A stretch of 14,080 nt of DNA from an uncultured Collinsella sp. (GTDB lineage Bacteria > Actinomycetota > Coriobacteriia > Coriobacteriales > Coriobacteriaceae): contig CABUQV010000038.1 in the NCBI GenBank assembly GCA_902493855.1, positions 1-14,080 of the forward strand. The letters are read 5' to 3'. Shown here one piece after another: positions 7,330 through 13,993 of the stretch; position 1 is the stretch's first letter; every line of letters starts with the position of its first letter. The notes beneath the pieces are model-generated. The model made no database searches. It was not told where the DNA came from and saw nothing but the letters and a program-made list of their open reading frames with translations. Both the position numbers and the translations under genes were made by a program.

Positions 7330-7547
7330 AAAAGTTAGTCTCCTCTCAATAACGAGCCGAGACGGCTACAAAAGAAGCGTTCCAGGTCGCAAGCGCACCT
7401 AGCCGCAAGAACAATCAACAAAGACAAATATACCCAAAACCAAAGAAAGAGCCGCAATAAAAGCAGCTCTTCCAACAAAGCAATTATCAGCGAAGACGCC
7501 CCTCCCTGGCCCAACGGCACCCGGGCGAACCGAGCCAGAACAACGCA
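7330..7547. other. Intergenic part of the def-fmt gap, no supported gene
   Basis: These bases are AT-richer than the flanking genes. On the - strand a hydrophobic frame (containing LIIALLEELLLLRLF) ends in a TAA at 7335-7337, five bases before the fmt ATG. Its only ATG is at 7598, within the neighbouring hairpin element, and no internal start has a well-placed ribosome site. I therefore do not call it a gene. The fmt ribosome-binding site (GAGGAGA, about 7339-7345) lies in this stretch. No clear promoter was found. Confidence 0.5.
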
Positions 7548-7649
7548 GTCCCCGGTGCTGAGCGCCCACATATCATCCCGCGCGCAGTTTCGCAGCAAAG
7601 CGAGAATGTTTGAGCACGGGATGATATGTGGGCGCTCAGCACCGGGGAC
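7548..7649. repeat. 102-bp hairpin element with perfect 33-bp arms and a conserved core
   Basis: Bases 7548-7580 are the exact reverse complement of 7617-7649; the pairing stops at both ends of these arms. The 36-nt core (7581-7616) reads CGCGC, then AGTTTCGCA (7586-7594), AGCAA, GCGAG (7600-7604) and TGTTTGAGCA (7607-7616), and can form a small inner hairpin TTTCGC/GCGAGA. The same core motifs in the same order appear at 13994-14080 with unrelated arms. It begins 8 bp after the def stop codon but has no T tract, so it is not an ordinary terminator. A recently inserted palindromic mobile repeat or a structured RNA element are the likely explanations. It separates def from fmt, which normally lie together. 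Confidence 0.8.
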
Positions 7650-7657
7650 GGTGGGAC

Positions 7658-8194
7658 CTACTCCGTCTCGCCCGGTCGAGCGCCGCGGGCCAGGGCGTCC
7701 TGGTACTCCTTGACGGCCTTGATCCTCTGCATCGGCTTCAGTCGCTCGAACATGGTGTTGCCGTGCAGGTGATCAATCTCGTGCTGCAGGCACACGCAGA
7801 ACAGGTCGCCCGAGGCCTCATAGCGAATCAGGTTGGCGTCCAAGTCGTACGCCTCGACCACGACATGATCGGGACGCTCGATCTCGCAGCTAATGCCAGG
7901 AATGGAAAGGCAGCCCTCGCTAAAGGGCACCAGATTGTCACTCTGCTCAACAATGACGGGGTTAATGAGCACGTAGGGGTCGTAGTCGTTCTTGTCGCTG
8001 TAGTCGCAGTCGATGGTGACGAGCTGAATGAGCTCGCCGATCTGCGGGGCAGCCAGGCCGCAACCGCCGTTCTCGAACATCATCTTCTTCATCTTCTCGG
8101 CAAGCGCCTCGATCGCCGGGGTGATCTCCTCGATGACGGCGCACTCCTGGCGCAGACGAGGGTCGGGCGACAGTACAATTCCGTTGGCTTCCAT
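7658..8194 (-). CDS. def: Peptide deformylase
   Basis: A 178-residue metalloenzyme that removes the N-formyl group from nascent proteins. All three family motifs are intact: GCGLAAPQ (44-51), EGCLS (93-97, metal ligand C95) and QHEIDHLHG (137-145, ligands H138 and H142, catalytic E139). Two ATGs lie 6 nt apart. I chose the second (8194) because the AAAGG ribosome site (8205-8201) directly abuts the first (8200) and is 6 nt from the second. It follows the priA stop codon by 18 bp, so the two are almost certainly co-transcribed. With fmt downstream it completes the formylation-deformylation pair. Confidence 0.96.
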   Translation of the reverse strand: MEANGIVLSPDPRLRQECAVIEEITPAIEALAEKMKKMMFENGGCGLAAPQIGELIQLVTIDCDYSDKNDYDPYVLINPVIVEQSDNLVPFSEGCLSIPGISCEIERPDHVVVEAYDLDANLIRYEASGDLFCVCLQHEIDHLHGNTMFERLKPMQRIKAVKEYQDALARGARPGETE

Positions 8195-8212
8195 GGCCAT
8201 CCTTTCGGGTTA

Positions 8213-10666
8213 TTACATCAAATCATAGGCGTCGACGTCAACGCTCACGCTCACGCCGCGCACAGAGCCCACCTCTTTGAGGCAGGCGTCGATATCATCA
8301 GAGACATGGTACCCCACGGGCGACTTCACAAGCAGATGGAAGCGATAACGGTCCTTGGCTCTCTCGATTACACACGAAGCCGGGCCCAGCACCTGCGGCA
8401 CGGCACTCCCCGCCCGTAAAAAGTCGGGCGCGGCGGCATGCCAACGGCGCTTAAGAAGCTTTGCAATGCGCCCGATGTAGTCCTGCGCGTCGTCTCGGTT
8501 CGCCGACCACACCAAAATGTTGACCAGGCGAACAAACGGCGGGTACAGCGCGTCGCGGCGCTGGTCCAGGTCGTAGTCGGTAAAGATCGAACGGTCGTGC
8601 TCAGCGACAGCGCGAATGACCGGATCTTCGGGCAGGTAGGTCTGGATGATCACCTCACCGGGGCGATCGCCGCGGCCGGCGCGGCCCGCAACCTGCTCCA
8701 GCAAGTCGTAGGCGCGCTCTCCTGCGCGGAAGTCCGGCAGCTTGAGGGCGAAATCGGCATTGACCACGCCCACGAGCGTGACCTCGGGAAAGTCGAGGCC
8801 CTTGGCGATCATCTGGGTGCCCAGCAGCACCGCACAATCGGCGGCATCGAACTGCTCGAGCAGCTTTTTGTGCGCATCCTTGCCGCGCGTGGAATCGGCA
8901 TCCATGCGAATAATGGCGACGTCCTCGGGAAGCATCTGGTGCAGCGCGTCCTCGATCTGTTGAGTGCCCAGACCCATTTTTGCCAGGTAGCGACTGCCAC
9001 ATTTGGGGCAACGGCTCGTGGGCGCAGGATACGGCTGCACGCGCCAAGACGAACCGCAGGTGTGGCACTGCAGTGTATGGGTGCGCTCGTGATACGTAAG
9101 CGCGGTGGAGCAGTGGTTACAGGTGGGGACGCAGCCGCATTCGCGGCACATCAGGAACGGCGCAAAGCCGCGGCGGTTATGCAGCAGCACAGCCTTCTCG
9201 CGCCGCTCAACAACGCGCTCCAGACCTTCCATGAGCGGTTTTGAGAACATGGAGCGGCTGCCGTGCGAGAACTCGCGGCGCAGGTCGGCAATGCGGACTG
9301 TCGGCAGCACGGCGTGTCCCGGGCGCTCGGGCATCTCGATGCGCGTCCAGGTGGCGCCGTTATACGTGCCACGGCGGCAGCGGTCGAGGGCCTCGGCTGA
9401 AGGCGTGGCGGAGCCCAGCACGAGCGGGCAGCGGTAGCGCCGCGCCATCTCGGCCGCCACCTCGCGCGCGTGGTAGCGCGGACTGGAGCCCTGCTTGTAG
9501 CTGGTCTCGTGCTCCTCGTCGATGATGATGAGGCCCAGGTCGCTGAGCGGGCAAAAGAGAGCCGAACGGGCACCCACGACCACACGCGCGGCACCGCTGG
9601 CAACCATATCCCACTGGTCCAGGCGCTCGCCGGCCGAAAGGCGTGAATGGAAAACTGCGACCGTCTCGCCAAAGCGCGAGCGGAAACGGCCGACCGTCTG
9701 GGCCGTCAGCGATATCTCGGGCACGAGCACGCAAGCCGATCGGCCGGCCGCCAGCACGCGCTCAATCGCCGAAAGGTAAACCTCGGTTTTGCCGGAGCCG
9801 GTGACGCCGTCGACAAGGACCACGTCTCCGTGGGCGTCAAGACGGGCGCGCTCAATCTGCGCGAGCGCCTGCTGCTGGCCGTTGGTAAGGAAGACCGGCG
9901 CCTTGCCACTTGCCGAGGACAGCGAGGTCTGCTCGCTGCAGCCACGCCAAGCACGGCGCCCCTCCACCACCACGACGCCGCGTTTTTCGAGCGCCTTGAT
10001 GGTCGCCGACATGCTGTTATAGAGAAGGTTGAGGTCGCGCGTCGTGACCGGGCCGCACTGGAGCGCCTCAATGAGCTGACGCTGACGAACTGCAGTCTTG
10101 GGCGGCGTATAGTCGAAACCCTCGGGCGTGAGCATGACCCAGCGGTTTTGGATAGGCTTGACGGCGGGGCGCTCAACGGCCCACACGCCGTCACCGCCCT
10201 TGACCACGCGCGGGCTTCCACCCGGGGGCAAGAACAAACGCAGGCACTCGGAAAGCGTTGCGACGTACTCGCGGCTCATCCAGCGTGCGATACGGGCAGC
10301 CTCGGCGGTAAAGAGCGGTTTGCTGAGGATGGCTTCGACGGGCTTAATACGCGAAAGGTCGAGGGCGTTGTTGCCCTGCAGGTCTCCCAGCTCAGGCGCA
10401 ATGTCGACGATATAGCCCGCGGCAGCACGGTTACCAAAGTGGACCAGGACCGTGGATCCGATCTGCGCCTCGTTGGCAAGGGACCGGGGGATACCGTAGG
10501 CGAATGGCTCGGACAGCGCACGGGTCGGGATGTCGAGGACCACGCTCGCGTAGGCGGCAACGGGCTCGGGCGCGGACTCGGGCTTGGCCTGCTCGGCCGA
10601 GCGGTCGGGCTTTTCGAGGGCCTGTTTTGGTTCCGGCGAACCAAACAGCGAAAGTTGCTCGGCCAT
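8213..10666 (-). CDS. priA: Primosomal protein N' (replication restart helicase PriA)
   Basis: An 817-residue superfamily 2 DNA helicase that reloads the replisome at stalled forks. After a disordered N-terminus (1-38) comes the 3'-DNA-binding domain (from about 39, YASVVLDIPTRALSEPFAYGIP). The Walker A motif is GVTGSGKTE with K293; the Walker B box is DEEH (383-386). A zinc-binding block spans about 507-556 (CRECGCVPTCNHC, CHTCG, CPKCG). QVAGRAGRGDRPG is the helicase motif VI, and a C-terminal domain ends DVDAYDLM. An AGGAGG ribosome site lies about 10 nt before the ATG. The extreme N-terminus reads MAEQLSLFG; QLSLF matches the beta-clamp-binding consensus and is not a known PriA feature to my knowledge. 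It follows gltX but is separated from it by a terminator, so it probably has its own promoter, which I could not identify. Confidence 0.97.
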   Translation of the reverse strand: MAEQLSLFGSPEPKQALEKPDRSAEQAKPESAPEPVAAYASVVLDIPTRALSEPFAYGIPRSLANEAQIGSTVLVHFGNRAAAGYIVDIAPELGDLQGNNALDLSRIKPVEAILSKPLFTAEAARIARWMSREYVATLSECLRLFLPPGGSPRVVKGGDGVWAVERPAVKPIQNRWVMLTPEGFDYTPPKTAVRQRQLIEALQCGPVTTRDLNLLYNSMSATIKALEKRGVVVVEGRRAWRGCSEQTSLSSASGKAPVFLTNGQQQALAQIERARLDAHGDVVLVDGVTGSGKTEVYLSAIERVLAAGRSACVLVPEISLTAQTVGRFRSRFGETVAVFHSRLSAGERLDQWDMVASGAARVVVGARSALFCPLSDLGLIIIDEEHETSYKQGSSPRYHAREVAAEMARRYRCPLVLGSATPSAEALDRCRRGTYNGATWTRIEMPERPGHAVLPTVRIADLRREFSHGSRSMFSKPLMEGLERVVERREKAVLLHNRRGFAPFLMCRECGCVPTCNHCSTALTYHERTHTLQCHTCGSSWRVQPYPAPTSRCPKCGSRYLAKMGLGTQQIEDALHQMLPEDVAIIRMDADSTRGKDAHKKLLEQFDAADCAVLLGTQMIAKGLDFPEVTLVGVVNADFALKLPDFRAGERAYDLLEQVAGRAGRGDRPGEVIIQTYLPEDPVIRAVAEHDRSIFTDYDLDQRRDALYPPFVRLVNILVWSANRDDAQDYIGRIAKLLKRRWHAAAPDFLRAGSAVPQVLGPASCVIERAKDRYRFHLLVKSPVGYHVSDDIDACLKEVGSVRGVSVSVDVDAYDLM

Positions 10667-10693
10667 GGCCCCAGCACCTCCTATCCCATACGT

Positions 10694-10732
10694 CTACAGA
10701 AACAAGAGCCCCGCTCTGAGTGAACGGGGCTC
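10694..10732 (-). terminator. Rho-independent terminator of gltX
   Basis: Read on the - strand, GAGCCCCG (10732-10725) pairs with CGGGGCTC (10713-10706) across an 11-nt loop, followed by TTGTTTCTGT. It lies about 23 bp after the gltX stop codon and insulates priA from gltX. Confidence 0.85.
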
Positions 10733-10755
10733 GGATACATACATTTGCGCAGCGA

Positions 10756-12231
10756 TTACAGCGCCATCGTGCGGGCGCGGTCGATGCGCGCCAGGCAGTC
10801 GTCGCGGCCGACGAGCGCCATGGTCTCGCCCAGCGGAGGACTCACCATGTTGCCGCAGACGGCGACGCGCACGGCCTGGAACACCACGCGCTTCTTAAGG
10901 TCCATCTGCTCGGGAAGCGGCTCAAGCGCGGCGTCAATGTTGACAGCCGTCCACTCGTCCACGCCCTCGAGCGCGGCCTTGGCGGCATCAAGAATGGCAC
11001 CCATGCCCTCCTTGGCCAGGCCCTTGTTGACGGATTTCTCGTCATACTCGAGCGTCTCGGCCGTAGCGAAGATGGGAGCGGCGACGGTCACGGCGTCGGC
11101 CGGCATCTTGGTGCGCGGCTTAACGATGGCAGCGAGCGCGTCGATCCAATCCTCGCCGTACTCGACATTACCCTCGATCAGACCAGCCTCGTGCAGCTCG
11201 GGGACCATGATCTCGTCGGCAAACTGAGCATCGGACATGCCGTTAATGTACTCGGCGTTGACCCAATCGAGCTTCTTGGGATCGAAGGTCGCCGGGTTCT
11301 TGGAAATGCGGTCAAGCGAGAACTTGCTGGCCAGGACATCGCGCGGGATGATCGTGGTCTCGCCGTCGAGCGACCAGCCAAGCAGCGCCAGGTAGTTGAC
11401 GAACGCGTCGGGCAGGTAACCCGCGTCGCGGTACTCCTCCACCGAGGTGGCGCCATGGCGCTTGGAAAGCTTCTTGCCGTCAGCGCCCAGAATCATGGAA
11501 ATATGGGCGAACGTGGGCACGGGCGCGCCGAGGGCCTCGTAGACCATGACCTGGCGCGGGGTGTTGGAAAGGTGGTCGTCGCCACGAATGACGTGGGTGA
11601 TCTTCATCATGGCGTCATCGACGACGGTCGCAAAGTTGTACGTGGGCGTGCCGTCGGAGCGGAAGATGACAAAGTCGTCGAGCTCCTTGGCATCGAAGGT
11701 CACCTCGCCATGAACGGCATCGTGGATGACGACGTCGCCGCGGTCCTCGGGCACCTTGATGCGCAGGACGTAGGGCTCGCCGGCCTCGATGCGGCGGCGT
11801 GCCTCCTCGGGATCCAGATCGCGGCAGCGGCGCTGATAGCCCTGGAAGGGATCCTTGCGCTCCTGCGCAGCCTTGCGATCGGCCTCGAGCTGCTCCTTGG
11901 TGCAGAAGCAGGGATAGGCCTTGCCCTCGTCCCAAAGCTTCTGGGCGGCCTGCTTGTACAGGTCCAGGCGCTCGGTCTGGGCATAGGGGCCAAAGTCGCC
12001 GCCCACCTCGGGGCCCTCGTCCCAGTCAAGACCCAGCCAACGCATGGCGCGCAGGATGATCTGCGTGTTCTCGTCGGTGGAACGGGTGGGGTCGGTGTCG
12101 TCGATGCGCAGGATGAACGTGCCGCCGTTTGCGCGGGCAAAAGCCCAGTTATAGATAGCGGTGCGGGCGCCGCCGATGTGCAGCTTGCCCGTCGGTGAGG
12201 GTGCAAAGCGGACGCGAACGTCTGATGCCAT
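10756..12231 (-). CDS. gltX: Glutamate--tRNA ligase
   Basis: A 491-residue class I aminoacyl-tRNA synthetase that charges tRNA-Glu. The HIGH signature is in FAPSPTGKLHIGG (H18-G21); the KMSKS-type loop is KLSKR (254-258) in GADGKKLSKRHG. FILRIDDTDPTRS is the usual glutamate/ATP-site segment. C108, C110, Y132 and C136 fit a zinc-binding insertion like that of E. coli GluRS. The start at 12231 has a GAGGAGA ribosome site 5 nt upstream; the frame runs 24 codons further without support. Whether it also misacylates tRNA-Gln (the non-discriminating form) cannot be decided from sequence alone. It is transcribed away from metK and ends in its own terminator. Confidence 0.97.
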   Translation of the reverse strand: MASDVRVRFAPSPTGKLHIGGARTAIYNWAFARANGGTFILRIDDTDPTRSTDENTQIILRAMRWLGLDWDEGPEVGGDFGPYAQTERLDLYKQAAQKLWDEGKAYPCFCTKEQLEADRKAAQERKDPFQGYQRRCRDLDPEEARRRIEAGEPYVLRIKVPEDRGDVVIHDAVHGEVTFDAKELDDFVIFRSDGTPTYNFATVVDDAMMKITHVIRGDDHLSNTPRQVMVYEALGAPVPTFAHISMILGADGKKLSKRHGATSVEEYRDAGYLPDAFVNYLALLGWSLDGETTIIPRDVLASKFSLDRISKNPATFDPKKLDWVNAEYINGMSDAQFADEIMVPELHEAGLIEGNVEYGEDWIDALAAIVKPRTKMPADAVTVAAPIFATAETLEYDEKSVNKGLAKEGMGAILDAAKAALEGVDEWTAVNIDAALEPLPEQMDLKKRVVFQAVRVAVCGNMVSPPLGETMALVGRDDCLARIDRARTMAL

Positions 12232-12271
12232 GGAAATCTCCTCGATTGCAGGATGGATGTCTAACCGCACC

Positions 12272-12277
12272 AGTATA
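12272..12277 (-). promoter_or_regulatory. Candidate -10 box for gltX
   Basis: On the - strand TATACT lies about 40 bp upstream of the gltX ATG, giving a predicted leader of roughly 34 nt that contains the GAGGAGA ribosome site. The -35 region at the usual spacing is poor (TGCGGA), so the call rests mainly on the -10 match and position. Confidence 0.4.
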
Positions 12278-12317
12278 AAGCAACAATGCCCACCTCCGCA
12301 CAACGGGCATCGACTCA

Positions 12318-12418
12318 GTCATTGGGGACAAACCACTCATTGGGGACAGACTTAAATGAGTAGTCATTAGGGACGTTCTTAGTTTAAGGCTGGTAATTTA
12401 AGCCTGTCCCCAATGAGT
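12318..12418. repeat. TGGGGACA-type palindromic repeat cluster between gltX and metK
   Basis: Three direct copies of a 13-base unit lie at 12318-12330 (GTCATTGGGGACA), 12337-12349 (CTCATTGGGGACA in effect) and 12363-12375 (GTCATTAGGGACG, two changes). An inverted copy at 12404-12418 (CTGTCCCCAATGAGT) pairs perfectly with 12335-12349, and after one mismatch the stem continues for 7 more bp (CTTAAAT/ATTTAAG). Repeats of this TGTCCCCAATGA type resemble REP sequences moved by REP-associated IS200/IS605-like transposases; no such transposase is in the window. Confidence 0.7.
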
Positions 12419-12454
12419 AGGTGCGGAAAGGGTGTGAATGTTGGATTTACGCGC

Positions 12455-12460
12455 TATGAT
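12455..12460 (+). promoter_or_regulatory. Candidate -10 box for metK
   Basis: TATGAT lies 67 bp upstream of the metK ATG. The -35 region at 17-bp spacing (GTGTGA) is weak. Transcription would begin near 12467 and give a leader of about 60 nt containing the hairpin at 12479-12505. Confidence 0.4.
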
Positions 12461-12478
12461 GTGCCCTTGCATACAGAG

Positions 12479-12505
12479 CCCGGCGGAATGGTAACGGTCG
12501 CCGGG
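12479..12505 (+). promoter_or_regulatory. Leader hairpin upstream of metK
   Basis: CCCGGCG (12479-12485) pairs with CGCCGGG (12499-12505) across a 13-nt loop, 22 bp before the metK start. It is in the predicted 5' leader and could affect translation or mRNA stability. It does not match a SAM riboswitch architecture I can recognise, and it does not sequester the GAAAGGA ribosome site (12516-12522). Confidence 0.35.
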
Positions 12506-12527
12506 ACGCGTTATTGAAAGGACAATC

Positions 12528-13808
12528 ATGTCAGAAGAACTTCGTTCCATCCCACCCCAACACGGGTCCTTTGTGTTTACGTCGGAGTCGGTGACTGAAG
12601 GTCATCCCGATAAGATCGCCGACCAGATCAGCGACGCCGTCCTCGACGCAATCCTCGCCAAAGAAATAGAGCTGCAGGAGCAGGGCTATATTGCGCCCAA
12701 CGGCGTGCCCGCCAACGTGGAAAACGTCCGCTGCGCCTGCGAGACCCTCGTGACCACCGGCACCGTCATCGTCGCCGGCGAGATCCGCACCCAGGCCTAC
12801 GTCGACGTGCAGGAGATTGCCCGTGGCGTTATCCGCCGCATTGGCTACAACCGCGCCAAGTTTGGTTTTGACTGCGATACCTGTGGCGTTATGAGCCTCA
12901 TCCACGAGCAGTCCCCCGATATCGCCCAGGGCGTCGACGAGTCCTTCGAGACCCAGACCGGCGCTACCACCGACCCGATCGATCTTATCGGTGCCGGCGA
13001 CCAGGGCATGATGTTCGGCTACGCCTCCAACGAGACCAAGACCCTCATGCCCATGCCGCACTACCTGGCAAGCCGCCTGGCCGAGCGCCTGGCAGCCGTG
13101 CGCCACGACGGCACCCTGCCCTATCTGCGCCCCGACGGAAAGACCCAGGTCACCGTGCGCTACGAGGACGGCAAGCCCGTCGAGGTCACGACCATCGTCA
13201 TCTCCACGCAGCACGCTGCCGAAATTGAGGATATGGGCAAGATCAAGACCGACCTCATCGAGCATGTCATCGCGCCCGTCATGGCTGCCGAGAACATGCC
13301 GTGGGACAACGCCGATATCTACGTGAACCCCACCGGCCGCTTTGTCGTGGGCGGCCCCATGGGCGACACGGGCCTAACCGGCCGTAAGATCATCGTCGAC
13401 ACCTATGGCGGCTACGGCCGTCACGGCGGCGGCGCCTTTAGCGGCAAGGACTGCACCAAGGTCGACCGCTCCGCCGCATACGCCGCTCGCTGGGTCGCCA
13501 AGAACGTGGTGGCCGCCGGCCTGGCCGACCGCTGCGAGGTCGAGCTGGCCTACGCCATCGGCGTGTCCAAGCCGCTGTCGATTATGGTCGACACCTTCGG
13601 TACCGCGCATGTTGCCGAGGACAAGATCGTCGAGGCCGTGGAGAAGACCTTCGACCTGCGCCCGGGCGCCATCATCCGCGACCTGGACCTACGTCGCCCC
13701 ATCTACGAAAAGACGGCAGCCTACGGTCACTTTGGCCGCGAAGACCCCGACTTCACCTGGGAGAAAACCGACCGAGTCGAAGAACTCAAAGCAGCCTGCG
13801 GCCTCTAA
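12528..13808 (+). CDS. metK: S-adenosylmethionine synthase (methionine adenosyltransferase)
   Basis: A 426-residue enzyme making S-adenosylmethionine from methionine and ATP. Family signatures are intact: FTSESVTEGHPDK with H26, D28 and K29 at the triphosphate site; GAGDQGMMFGYASNET (from 155); NPTGRFVVGGPMGDTGLTGRK; GGGAFSGKD (300-308, K307); and AAYGHFGRED near the end. It is longer than the ~384-residue E. coli protein. The extra length lies mainly in a ~16-residue insert after DAVLDAILA (about 46-60), a ~10-residue insert before GAGDQG and a slightly longer N-terminus. GAAAGGA lies 5 nt before the ATG. The gene diverges from gltX and ends in a strong terminator, so it appears monocistronic. 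Its product is the methyl donor used by RsmB, among many other enzymes. Confidence 0.97.
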   Translation: MSEELRSIPPQHGSFVFTSESVTEGHPDKIADQISDAVLDAILAKEIELQEQGYIAPNGVPANVENVRCACETLVTTGTVIVAGEIRTQAYVDVQEIARGVIRRIGYNRAKFGFDCDTCGVMSLIHEQSPDIAQGVDESFETQTGATTDPIDLIGAGDQGMMFGYASNETKTLMPMPHYLASRLAERLAAVRHDGTLPYLRPDGKTQVTVRYEDGKPVEVTTIVISTQHAAEIEDMGKIKTDLIEHVIAPVMAAENMPWDNADIYVNPTGRFVVGGPMGDTGLTGRKIIVDTYGGYGRHGGGAFSGKDCTKVDRSAAYAARWVAKNVVAAGLADRCEVELAYAIGVSKPLSIMVDTFGTAHVAEDKIVEAVEKTFDLRPGAIIRDLDLRRPIYEKTAAYGHFGREDPDFTWEKTDRVEELKAACGL

Positions 13809-13846
13809 CTTAGATCCGCTAAGGTCACAACAACATACGCGCTTTC

Positions 13847-13886
13847 AAAGGAAGTACCGCCCCCAAGCGGTACTTCCTTTTTATTT
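13847..13886 (+). terminator. Rho-independent terminator of metK
   Basis: A 14-bp perfect stem (AAAGGAAGTACCGC 13847-13860 with its complement at 13867-13880) encloses CCCCAA and is followed by TTATTTAT. It is 38 bp after the metK stop codon. Confidence 0.93.
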
Positions 13887-13993
13887 ATCCGGTGATGAAG
13901 ATGTTTCGATATGAGCCAATGCTGCGTCACCAGCTAATGAATTTTACAGCACACGCACTTCTACCATGTATCCTTAGTCCCGAGGGGCGGGGC

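Noticed and set aside
7335..7598. Possible small membrane protein on the - strand just before fmt
   Set aside because: The only ATG is inside the hairpin element, no ribosome site supports an internal start, and composition is that of noncoding DNA. It ends close to the fmt start, so an upstream coupling peptide is not fully excluded.
9647..10723. 358-codon open frame on the + strand opposite priA
   Set aside because: Antisense shadow; PriA motifs are complete on the - strand and this frame runs through the gltX-priA intergenic terminator.
10720..12198. 492-codon open frame on the + strand opposite gltX
   Set aside because: Antisense shadow of a well-identified synthetase; the peptide is a Gly/Val/Leu/Ala-rich mixture without motifs.
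12461..12527. SAM riboswitch upstream of metK
   Set aside because: The leader is too short for SAM-I or SAM-IV, and no anti-Shine-Dalgarno partner exists for an SMK-box type.
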